A DNA stretch of 32,106 nt from Oscillospiraceae bacterium (GTDB lineage Bacteria > Bacillota > Clostridia > Oscillospirales > CAG-272), in the NCBI GenBank assembly GCA_015064415.1, contig SVSG01000027.1:1-32106 (forward strand), read 5' to 3'. Shown here piece after piece: positions 8,421-14,703 of this stretch. The notes under the pieces are model-generated. The model worked only from the letters and a program-made list of their open reading frames with translations. It had not been told where the DNA came from and made no database searches. The translations under genes were made by a program, and so were the position numbers. Within the stretch, counting starts at the first letter, position 1; every line of letters begins with the position of its first letter.

Positions 8421-8449
8421 TTGCATTTTGAAAAAGAATGTGGTATAAT
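8421..8449 (+). promoter_or_regulatory. Promoter for tRNA-Val
   Basis: -35 TTGCAT (8421-8426), 17-base spacer, -10 TATAAT (8444-8449). The predicted start is about 25 bases before the mature tRNA 5' end. Confidence 0.88.
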
Positions 8450-8479
8450 ACCATTTGTTGTGGCAATCGCCGCAGCTAT

Positions 8480-8556
8480 GGAGGCATAGCCCAGATGGTT
8501 AGAGCGCATGCTTGACATGCATGAGGTCGTTGGTTCGATTCCAACTGTCTCCACCA
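8480..8556 (+). tRNA. tRNA-Val (anticodon GAC)
   Basis: A 77-base cloverleaf with encoded CCA. Acceptor GGAGGCA pairs with TGTCTCC (one G-T). The D arm is GCCC..GAGC. The anticodon stem CATGC/GCATG encloses the loop TTGACAT with anticodon GAC. The T arm is GTTGG-TTCGATT-CCAAC, and the end is ACCA. A strong promoter precedes it and a terminator follows immediately. Confidence 0.97.
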
Positions 8557-8596
8557 AAACGAAAAAGGACGGCAACAGCCGTCCTTTTTCGTTTTT
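8557..8596 (+). terminator. Terminator of the tRNA-Val transcript
   Basis: ACGAAAAAGGACGGC, loop AACA, then GCCGTCCTTTTTCGT and further Ts to 8596. The long perfect stem starts one base after the CCA end. Its T-tract is directly followed by the hairpin-array repeat. Confidence 0.93.
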
Positions 8597-8812
8597 ATCC
8601 AAGCCGCAGGCTTGGCATATCATCGCCGCGCGAAGTGCGGTGTATATCATCAAGGGCGGCGAGCCGCCCTTGTATCTCATCACGCGCCAGCGTGTATCCC
8701 GCCTGCGGCTTGATGATATACAACACTTCGTGTTGATGATATACCGCAACAAGTTGCGGATGATATACAATGCTTCGCATTGATGGTATACACGCCTTCG
8801 GCGTGATTGATG
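8596..8812. repeat. Hairpin-array repeat, copy 1
   Basis: A chain of about eight short hairpins, each about 14-20 bases, joined by a nearly constant 9-base linker. Stems include CCAAGCC/GGCTTGG (8599-8615), CAAGGGCGGC/GCCGCCCTTG (8651-8672), CACGC/GCGTG (8681-8694), CAACAC/GTGTTG, CCGCAAC/GTTGCGG, CAATGC/GCATTG and CACGCC/GGCGTG (8790-8804). Linkers read TATATCATC in the first half and the reverse complement GATGATATA in the second half, so the element is also a large imperfect palindrome. AAGCCGCAGGC (8601-8611) also pairs with GCCTGCGGCTT (8701-8711). Stem sequences differ between units but stay paired. No protein is credibly encoded. It begins right after the T-tract of the tRNA terminator. 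A second, shorter copy lies at 9966-10128. Confidence 0.9.
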
Positions 8813-8832
8813 CGCGAGGATGCGAAAGGCTC

Positions 8833-8861
8833 TTGAATTACCTTGCAAAATATGATATAAT
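8833..8861 (+). promoter_or_regulatory. Promoter for the four-helix-bundle protein and lipoprotein
   Basis: -35 TTGAAT (8833-8838), 17-base spacer, -10 TATAAT (8856-8861). An AAGGGAG ribosome-binding site (8869-8875) follows, giving a short leader for the gene at 8883. Confidence 0.85.
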
Positions 8862-8882
8862 ACCCTCGAAGGGAGTGATTGT

Positions 8883-9230
8883 ATGGCAAAAAACTATTTA
8901 TTGATATATTCAGAGCTGCTTGCAACCGATATAGAATTGCTTTGCCAAAATATTAAAGCTCCTTCCAACACTCTTTTCCAGATTCGCAAAAGCTCAAGCA
9001 GTGTGTATGCGAATATCCGTGAAGCCAATTACGGACAGAGCAAGGCGGATATGCTTTCAAAATTTGAAATCGCGCTCAAAGAATGTAGCGAAACGGAAGG
9101 TTGGCTACAATTGTTGTTCAACACAAACAGCATTGATGAAGAAATGTATAAAAACTACAGAAATCTTTGTGGTCGTATCAGGCGAATTTTGATTGCGAGT
9201 TGTAAAACTTTGAAGGAGAATGCGAAATGA
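8883..9230 (+). CDS. Four helix bundle protein (23S rRNA intervening-sequence family)
   Basis: 115 residues, entirely helical. The pattern matches the family often encoded inside 23S rRNA intervening sequences and also found free in genomes: an early YSELL helix, IRKSSSSVYANIREANYGQSKADML, FEIALKECSETEGWL, then IDEEMYKNY and a basic final helix. Known structures form homopentameric rings; the function is not established, though a partner or nucleic-acid role has been suggested. It is not in an rRNA gene here. Its start is supported by AAGGGAG and by a consensus promoter. The last four bases overlap the lipoprotein start (ATGA). Base composition is clearly more AT-rich than the flanking housekeeping genes, which suggests later acquisition. 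Confidence 0.85.
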   Translation: MAKNYLLIYSELLATDIELLCQNIKAPSNTLFQIRKSSSSVYANIREANYGQSKADMLSKFEIALKECSETEGWLQLLFNTNSIDEEMYKNYRNLCGRIRRILIASCKTLKENAK

Positions 9231-9841
9231 AAAAACTGTTATGCATCATTTTTTCTTGCGTGTTTTTGTTTTCCCTCACTTCTTGTGCATTTATTGACCG
9301 GTTACAAGGAGATATGAGTCAACTTGATTATAATGAAGAAGGCAATTTGCTATATAATGAGAGCACTTATTATCGTGCTGATGATCGTTTTGGGGTGAGA
9401 ACAGGCGAAAACGATAAAGTTGTTGAGCTTGGTTGGCAATCTCAGTTTCCCTTCTTTTCCGATATGCACTACTACGCTTTTGATGAGGATAATCCGTTAT
9501 TCATTTTTTGCGAAAATGGAGAATCTACGTTATACACTAAAGGTGTATACGTAAGATCGGATTACGATCTTTATACCCAAGTATATGCCGTAGAGAACTC
9601 AAATATCGAGATTCCTCTTGTATCGGCTATGACACAAAGTGACGTTGAAACTACAGCGATAGATCACGAAACGTATATATACCTGAAAATGTTTTTGAAA
9701 GATGATCCTCGCATACAAATAGAACTATCGGGTCCATATCAATATGATGATAATTGGTATTTTATACATATGGGTGAAACTTGGATCATAAGTGATGAAT
9801 TTGTTGCAATGCTAATAGACAATAATATTGTTGGCGAATAA
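9227..9841 (+). CDS. Putative lipoprotein of unknown function
   Basis: 204 residues. The N-terminus MKKLLCIIFSCVFLFSLTSC is a typical lipoprotein signal with lipobox LTSC, predicting lipidation at C20 and anchoring on the outer face of the membrane. The rest is acidic and rich in Tyr/Asp with beta-type patterns (YLKMFLKDDPRIQIELSGPY, DNWYFIHMGETWIISDEF). I recognise no family. The ATG overlaps the stop of the four-helix-bundle gene, and AAGGAGAA lies in the end of that gene, so the two are co-translated. AT-rich composition is shared with its partner. A clear terminator follows at 9928-9966. Confidence 0.8.
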   Translation: MKKLLCIIFSCVFLFSLTSCAFIDRLQGDMSQLDYNEEGNLLYNESTYYRADDRFGVRTGENDKVVELGWQSQFPFFSDMHYYAFDEDNPLFIFCENGESTLYTKGVYVRSDYDLYTQVYAVENSNIEIPLVSAMTQSDVETTAIDHETYIYLKMFLKDDPRIQIELSGPYQYDDNWYFIHMGETWIISDEFVAMLIDNNIVGE

Positions 9842-9927
9842 TTTTGATCGCTGTTTGTTATAAGTTGAATTGGACACCTTTTGTTCGTTTTTACCTCTAT
9901 TCAGACACCTTTTATCACGTTTAAGGC

Positions 9928-9966
9928 AAAAAACAAAGCAACCCAATCGGGTTGCTTTGTTTTTTA
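9928..9966 (+). terminator. Terminator after the lipoprotein gene
   Basis: An A-run then CAAAGCAACCC, loop AATC (9945-9948), then GGGTTGCTTTG and a T-run. The stem is perfect and about 16 bp including the A/T ends. The second hairpin-array repeat starts immediately after its T-tract. Confidence 0.92.
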
Positions 9967-10128
9967 TCCAAGCCGCAGGCTTGGTATATCATCGCCGCGC
10001 GAAGTGCGGTGTATATCATCAAGGGCGGCGAGCCGCCCATGTATCTCATCACGCGCCAGCGTGCATCCCGCCTGCAGCTTGATGATATACAACACCTCGT
10101 GCCGATTTCATGCCGCCTTCGGCTGATT
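9966..10128. repeat. Hairpin-array repeat, copy 2
   Basis: Its first about 120 bases match copy 1 (aligned from 8599 to 9969) with only a few substitutions. Several break pairing: CCCTT became CCCAT in the third hairpin, and GCGGCT became GCAGCT in the closing arm. The second half is shorter, lacking two of the hairpin units present in copy 1 and ending at a degenerate GCCTTCGGC hairpin. Like copy 1 it starts at the T-tract of an unrelated terminator, giving a sharp left boundary at TTTTTATCCAAGCC. Confidence 0.9.
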
Positions 10129-10133
10129 AGAGT

Positions 10134-10289
10134 GTGAAGCGTGTACCCTTGCTTGTTAAGAACGGCATAGCGAAAAACAAAAGCGAAAACGAGATGGTGT
10201 TTCGTGAGCAAGACGTTATTTGGAATTTGATGTCAAATCCAACACTTTGTTTGTGGAAAATTAAAAACGAAAATTGGAAAAAGAAATAA
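10134..10289 (+). other. Possible very short ORF between repeat copy 2 and the terminator
   Basis: A GTG-initiated frame of 51 codons (VKRVPLLVKNGI... ending in a lysine-rich tail) fills most of the gap. It has no convincing ribosome-binding site and no recognisable homology. It may be the remnant of a gene or chance. The rest of 10129-10305 shows only AT-rich sequence. Confidence 0.15.
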
Positions 10290-10304
10290 AACAAATTGGA
10301 AAAA

Positions 10305-10336
10305 CAAAAAAGCGGCACGATCTGTGCCGCTTTTTT
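10305..10336. terminator. Bidirectional terminator before the iron alcohol dehydrogenase gene
   Basis: An A-run with AGCGGCAC (10311-10318), loop GATCT, GTGCCGC and a T-run to 10336. On the minus strand it lies 20 bases after the dehydrogenase stop, so it mainly serves that gene. Confidence 0.9.
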
Positions 10337-10356
10337 GACGTTTTTGCGCAATTTTG

Positions 10357-11466
10357 TTATTTCTTGAGGAAATGTGCGCGGTAAATCTCGTACATCTCGT
10401 CCGGCGAGAGCACGTACGGGCTGTTCGTGTAGTTGCCCGCGCCGCAGATCAGCTTCACGCGGCGGTCGATCTCCTCCTCTGTGAAGGAAAGGTCAACGTT
10501 GGCAAGTCCCGGGAGGAGCGCCTTCATCAGCTTCGGGGTGGTGCCGATGTGCGCGGCGAAGGCCGCGATGCGCGCTTTGCCAAGCTCGGTTTTTTCATTG
10601 TACTCAATATAATCGCCCGCAAACACGGCGCACGCCTTGCCGTGCGGGATGCCGTCAAGCATCGTGATGCTGTAGCCCATCGGGTGCGGGAAGCCGGTGC
10701 CCGTGACGGAGATCGCCATGCCCGCGGCGGTCGCGGCGGCGATCAGCTGCTCGCGCATTTCGGGGGTGAACTGTGCGGGAGCTTGCGAGAGGACGTCCCA
10801 GAGCTCCTTGGCGGCGAAGAGTGCCGCTTGCTCGGAGAAAACGGTGGACTTGGGGGAAAGGTAGCTTTCCAGCGCGTGGGCAAACGCGTCCAGCGCGGTG
10901 CTGACGGTGGAGCCGTGAGAAAGGGAATAGGTGTAGCGCGGATCCACAAATGCAACACGCGGCCAAGCGTCACTTGCCTTGAAGGTCTTTTTGCGCTCGC
11001 CGTCGGGCAGGGTCAGGACGCTGTAATAGTTGACCTCGCTGCCCGTTCCTGCTGTGGTGGGGATGGCAATAAGAGGGAGCGTCGGATTTTTGCGCTTTGC
11101 TTCATCGTAAATATCCATCGGCTCAATGCCTTGGTTGGCGGCAAAGGCGGCAATCGCCTTGGAGGCATCCAACGGGGAGCCGCCGCCAATGCCGATGACG
11201 AAATCCGCACCGACCTTCGCGGCAAGCTTTCCGCCCTCAAAGCAGGTGAGCAGGGGCGGATTTTCCTGAATTTTGTCAAAAACGGTATAAGAAATGCCAA
11301 ATTCGCCAAGGACGGCGGTCACGTCGGCAAGGGCACCGGACGCGATGGCAGAGTGCTTGCCCGTGACGATGAAGGCATGCTTGCCAAGGGCAAGGGATTT
11401 TTTGTTTTCGATCAGCGCGCGCTCGCCGAAAAACACGCGTGTGGGAAGGTAAAAGGATGCGTTCAT
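10357..11466 (-). CDS. Iron-containing (type III) alcohol dehydrogenase
   Basis: 369 residues, the usual length. It reduces aldehydes or oxidises alcohols with NAD(P). Family signatures are the nucleotide-binding GIGGGSPLDASKA near residue 92, PTTAGTGSEV (137-145), and the metal ligands D193, H197, H261 and H275, the last in GIPHGKACA. The start at 11466 (MNASFYLP) is chosen because the family begins just there and GGGAG lies upstream. The extra 48 codons of open frame upstream are AT-rich leader. It is transcribed alone, with a bidirectional terminator after it. In fermentative Clostridia such enzymes usually regenerate NAD+ by making ethanol, butanol or diols; the substrate here is not determinable. 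Confidence 0.95.
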   Translation of the reverse strand: MNASFYLPTRVFFGERALIENKKSLALGKHAFIVTGKHSAIASGALADVTAVLGEFGISYTVFDKIQENPPLLTCFEGGKLAAKVGADFVIGIGGGSPLDASKAIAAFAANQGIEPMDIYDEAKRKNPTLPLIAIPTTAGTGSEVNYYSVLTLPDGERKKTFKASDAWPRVAFVDPRYTYSLSHGSTVSTALDAFAHALESYLSPKSTVFSEQAALFAAKELWDVLSQAPAQFTPEMREQLIAAATAAGMAISVTGTGFPHPMGYSITMLDGIPHGKACAVFAGDYIEYNEKTELGKARIAAFAAHIGTTPKLMKALLPGLANVDLSFTEEEIDRRVKLICGAGNYTNSPYVLSPDEMYEIYRAHFLKK

Positions 11467-11497
11467 TTTGGGTGTCTCCCTTCGTTTTGATGCCTTT

Positions 11498-11506
11498 ATT
11501 GTATCA
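11498..11506 (-). promoter_or_regulatory. Extended -10 promoter for the iron alcohol dehydrogenase
   Basis: Minus-strand TGATACAAT (TACAAT at 11498-11503 preceded by TGA) lies about 32 bases before the ATG. The -35 position is only a pyrimidine tract, so recognition would rest on the extended -10. The A/T-rich stretch 11507-11645 beyond it shows no gene. Confidence 0.45.
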
Positions 11507-11645
11507 CAGATGCAAAAAAAAGAAAAGTGTTTTTGGAAAAAGATTTTGCAGGGTGGCATTTTTGGTGGAAAAAGCCCCTTTTTTGCGATAAAATTCGACG
11601 AAAAAAGCAAGAAATAAAATTTTTTTAAAAAATGTGAAAAAATAT

Positions 11646-11674
11646 TTGCATTTTATTATAATGTATGCTATAAT
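11646..11674 (+). promoter_or_regulatory. Promoter of the cdaA-recJ-rel-mazG operon
   Basis: -35 TTGCAT (11646-11651), 17-base spacer, -10 TATAAT (11669-11674). This is the only strong plus-strand promoter I find before the nine-gene operon. Confidence 0.85.
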
Positions 11675-11680
11675 GTGTTA

Positions 11681-11826
11681 TATCAGGCGCGCCATGCGCG
11701 TCGCGCGACGAGACTGGCCCCTTTTCCGTGAGGGTGACCAAGGCCTTTTCTGGCATTTGAAATCGGAAAAAATAAAAATTTCGGGCTTTGTCCCGGGGGC
11801 ACTCGGTGCCATATATGAGGATCTAC
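11681..11826 (+). other. Long 5' leader of cdaA with an overlapping short frame
   Basis: About 146 bases lie between the predicted transcription start and cdaA. I see GC-rich inverted segments (GGCGCGCC, GTCGCGCGAC) but no c-di-AMP riboswitch signature. A 49-codon open frame from ATG 11694 to TGA 11843 runs through it and ends 17 bases inside cdaA in another frame. It lacks a good ribosome-binding site, so its translation is uncertain. Confidence 0.3.
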
Positions 11827-12690
11827 ATGAAAGAATTGTTTGAACGGCTGTTTTCCGGCAGCTATGCGTTGGAATATATTACCGCGCCCTTCCGCAATTT
11901 CGGCTGGCGCGATGCAGTGGATATTTTGTTGTTGGCCTCGCTTTTCTTTGCCGTGTTCTGCTACATTCGTGACAGGCGCGCGGGCAGACTTTTGTGGGGC
12001 ATCGGACTTTTGGGTGCCGTGTACGGCATCAGCGTTCTGTTTGATTTTTACGGTCTGCGATTTGTGTTCAGCTCCTTCTTCAGCTACGGTCTGATCGCGC
12101 TGGTGATCATTTTCCAGCCCGAGATCCGCTCTGCCATGGAGCGCGTGGGCACGTTTTCCTTCCGCAAGCTCAAGAACATCGGTACCGAGGTGGTAAGAAG
12201 CCGCTCGGCGCTTTCCTCCGCCGCACTTGACGAGCTGGTGCTTGCCGTCAAGCACATGTCTTTTGCCAAGACGGGTGCCATCATCGCGATCGAGCGCTCG
12301 ATCAAGATCGGCGAGTACGCGCAATCCGGCACGATCTTGGACGCGGATATCAGTGCCCGACTGATCCAGACGATCTTCTTTAACATGACCCCCCTGCACG
12401 ATGGGGCCGTGATCATCCGCGACGGACGCATATTTGCCGCGGGCTGTAACTTGCCTCTGACGCAGAATATCGAGCCCATCAAGGACCTCGGTACGCGCCA
12501 CCGCGCCGCCGTCGGCGCTTCTGAGGACAGCGATGCCATCATCATCGTGGTCTCCGAGCAAACGGGCATCATCTCGCTTGCCGTGCACGGTGAGCTGTAC
12601 CGCAACTTTACCTCGGTTTCCCTGCGCCGCAAGCTTGGCGAGCTGCTTGGCATGCAGAAAACCGCACATGAAAACGATGAGGAAATGTAA
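11827..12690 (+). CDS. cdaA: Diadenylate cyclase CdaA
   Basis: Membrane-bound enzyme making c-di-AMP from two ATP; the messenger controls potassium/osmolyte transport and wall homeostasis in Firmicutes. The 287 residues contain three N-terminal membrane helices (about 30-48, 55-75 and 79-97). The DAC domain follows, with the catalytic HDGAVII (DGA at 192-194) and RHRAA (224-228) motifs. I choose the ATG at 11827, since GAGG (11817-11820) is 6 bases upstream; the ATG 12 bases earlier overlaps that site. The stop TAA shares its last A with the ATG of the next, CdaR-like gene, matching the usual cdaA-cdaR pairing. Confidence 0.96.
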   Translation: MKELFERLFSGSYALEYITAPFRNFGWRDAVDILLLASLFFAVFCYIRDRRAGRLLWGIGLLGAVYGISVLFDFYGLRFVFSSFFSYGLIALVIIFQPEIRSAMERVGTFSFRKLKNIGTEVVRSRSALSSAALDELVLAVKHMSFAKTGAIIAIERSIKIGEYAQSGTILDADISARLIQTIFFNMTPLHDGAVIIRDGRIFAAGCNLPLTQNIEPIKDLGTRHRAAVGASEDSDAIIIVVSEQTGIISLAVHGELYRNFTSVSLRRKLGELLGMQKTAHENDEEM

Positions 12691-13082
12691 TGAGCGATAA
12701 GAAAATTTTACAGGAAAACGGCACGGAGCAAAAAAGCAGCGCGCCGAACGTGCACAAAAGGGTGTTTTCCACCCTTTTGGCGCTTGGCGTTTGCCTTGTG
12801 CTTGCGCTTTTTGTATGGATCGTTGTGATGAATGCAGAGGACACCTCCTGTGTGACCGTCCGCATCGTTGGGCCGAACGATATGGAATACGAGCTTTCCG
12901 ATACCGACGTGGAGATCGAAGGCACCGTGGCGAAGCTCAAGGAGCTTGGCGTCATTGAGATCGTGGTTCCCGCAGGCACCGCCGCGGGCGTATACCGTGT
13001 GACAGACGTGGATCTTGGCCTGCCGGACGGCGTCCGTGTGGTGGAAGAGTGGGAAGCCCTGCTTACCATCAAGGCGAAGTGA
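12690..13082 (+). CDS. Short CdaR-like (YbbR-type) membrane protein
   Basis: 130 residues: a polar N-terminal tail, one membrane helix (about 28-47, LLALGVCLVLALFVWIVVMN), and a single extracytoplasmic beta-rich domain (TVRIVGPNDMEYELSDTDVEIEGTVAKLKEL) like one YbbR repeat. CdaR regulates CdaA in the membrane and normally has several YbbR domains and about 300-480 residues, so this is a strongly reduced version. The position directly after cdaA with a 1-base overlap supports the CdaR role. The sequence match alone is modest. I leave the symbol empty because of the short length. Confidence 0.65.
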   Translation: MSDKKILQENGTEQKSSAPNVHKRVFSTLLALGVCLVLALFVWIVVMNAEDTSCVTVRIVGPNDMEYELSDTDVEIEGTVAKLKELGVIEIVVPAGTAAGVYRVTDVDLGLPDGVRVVEEWEALLTIKAK

Positions 13083-13101
13083 TATGGAAGGGAAATTCAG
13101 T

Positions 13102-14703
13102 ATGTGGCTCCTCTCGGACATCCGTGTACCGTTTGATGCTCCGGACGAGGAGGTTTTACGAATAGCCATGACGAAAATGAAGCACGCGCGGGTGACTGCG
13201 CGGCTTCATTTTCGCATTTATAAAAAGTCTTTGGATGCGCGGCGCAAAAATGCGATCGTAAAGGTCTGCTCGGTGCTGGCGCAAAGTGTGGAGCCGCTTG
13301 CGCTCTCGCCCGCCGCTCTGCAGCGTGCGGGCGCGAGGCCCTTTGTGCTTGCCGCCCCCGAGGTGGTGCGCGGCACCGCACCGCTTGCCGCCCGTCCGCT
13401 TGTGGTCGGGATGGGCCCTGCGGGCCTTTTTGCGGCGCTTTTGCTGGCGGAGCACGGCTATGCGCCCGTGATCATCGATCGCGGGGATGACGTGGAGGCC
13501 CGTGCCGCGGCGGCTGAGCGCTTCCGCAATTTCGGCGTGCTGGATACCGAAAGCAATATTCAGTTCGGCGCGGGGGGCGCGGGGACCTTTTCCGACGGGA
13601 AGCTGGTCACGCGCGTCAACGACCCGCTTTGCAACTACGTGCTGTCGCGCCTGGTGGAGTTCGGCGCCCCCGCCGAGATCGAGCAAAAGGCGAAGCCCCA
13701 CGTGGGCACAGACGTCTTGCGCGTGGTGGTGGATCGGATGCTTTCCCGCATCCGCGAGCTTGGCGGCACGGTGTGCTATCGCACCAGATTAGAGGATTTT
13801 TCCTGCCGTGAGCAAAGTGTCCTTGTGCGCACAAGCGCGGGCGAGCTTGAGGCGGGCGCAGTGCTGCTCGCCATCGGTCACAGCGCACGCGACACCTTTC
13901 AGATGATTTTGGGGAAGGGCCTTTTTGTAGAACCGAAGCCCTTTTCCGTCGGTGTGCGCATTGAGCATTTGCGCGAGGATATTGACCGCGCCCTTTACGG
14001 GAATCTGGCGGGGCATCCCGCGCTCGGCCCCGGCGAATATACGCTTTCCGACACCACGGGCGCGCGCGGCGTGTATACGTTTTGCATGTGTCCCGGCGGT
14101 GAGGTCGTGACGGCCGCCTCCGAGGAGGGAGGCGTGGTGGTCAACGGCATGAGCTATCACGCGCGGGATGGGAAAAATTCCAACGCCGCCGTGGTGGTTT
14201 CCGTTCTCCCCTCTGACGTGGGGGGCGGTGTAGAGGACACCATCGCGTTTCAGCGCGAGATCGAGCGCGCGGCTTACCGCGCGGGCGGCGGTGATTACGT
14301 GGCCCCCGTGCAGACGGTCGGTGACTTTCTTGCGGGAACGCGCGGTGCCACACCTTCGCGCGTGAGCCCCACCTACGGTGGCGGGCGTGTGCGCACGGCA
14401 GATCTGCATGAGGTATTGCCCCCCTTCGTTTGTGACACGCTTGCGGCGGGCATTCGCTCTTTTGATAAAAAGCTCAGCGGCTATGCCGCTCCCGACGCGT
14501 GGTTGACGGGGGTGGAGAGCCGCACCTCCTCGCCCGTCCGTATTCTGCGCAACGAGGCGCGTACGGCACCGGGCTATCCCTTGCTTTACCCCGTGGGGGA
14601 GGGCGCAGGTTACGCGGGCGGCATCACCAGCGCCGCGCTGGACGGCTTACACTCCGCGCTTGCCATGATGGCACGTTTTGCACCAATCAGAAAGGAAATG
14701 TAA
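13102..14703 (+). CDS. FAD-dependent dehydrogenase (COG2509-type)
   Basis: 533 residues. A small N-terminal domain (about 1-90) with KHARVTARLHFRIYKKSLDA is followed by a Rossmann FAD-binding loop VVGMGPAGLFAALLLA, then the subgroup signatures NIQFGAGGAGTFSDGKL and GGRVRTADLHEVLPP, and a C-terminal GEGAGYAGGITSAALDGL that closes the FAD site. This is the widespread but functionally uncharacterised family of predicted flavoprotein dehydrogenases common in Firmicutes. The start at 13102 is favoured because GGAAGGGA lies 8 bases before it. ATG 13084 is possible but has a poorer site. The next gene, recJ, starts directly at the stop. Confidence 0.9.
   Translation: MWLLSDIRVPFDAPDEEVLRIAMTKMKHARVTARLHFRIYKKSLDARRKNAIVKVCSVLAQSVEPLALSPAALQRAGARPFVLAAPEVVRGTAPLAARPLVVGMGPAGLFAALLLAEHGYAPVIIDRGDDVEARAAAAERFRNFGVLDTESNIQFGAGGAGTFSDGKLVTRVNDPLCNYVLSRLVEFGAPAEIEQKAKPHVGTDVLRVVVDRMLSRIRELGGTVCYRTRLEDFSCREQSVLVRTSAGELEAGAVLLAIGHSARDTFQMILGKGLFVEPKPFSVGVRIEHLREDIDRALYGNLAGHPALGPGEYTLSDTTGARGVYTFCMCPGGEVVTAASEEGGVVVNGMSYHARDGKNSNAAVVVSVLPSDVGGGVEDTIAFQREIERAAYRAGGGDYVAPVQTVGDFLAGTRGATPSRVSPTYGGGRVRTADLHEVLPPFVCDTLAAGIRSFDKKLSGYAAPDAWLTGVESRTSSPVRILRNEARTAPGYPLLYPVGEGAGYAGGITSAALDGLHSALAMMARFAPIRKEM

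Noticed and set aside
8599-8812. CRISPR-like array
   Set aside because: The regularly spaced units are self-complementary hairpins with only 9-10 base linkers. There are no 25-40 base unique spacers and no cas genes.
7433-8848. 471-codon open frame extending rsmA upstream
   Set aside because: The extra part crosses the rsmA promoter, the tRNA-Val gene and the hairpin repeat. The family start and promoter fix the gene at 8308.
8880-9230. True 23S rRNA intervening sequence
   Set aside because: The encoded protein belongs to that family, but there is no rRNA sequence on either side.
11681-11826. c-di-AMP (ydaO-type) riboswitch before cdaA
   Set aside because: None of the conserved ydaO sequence blocks is visible in the leader.
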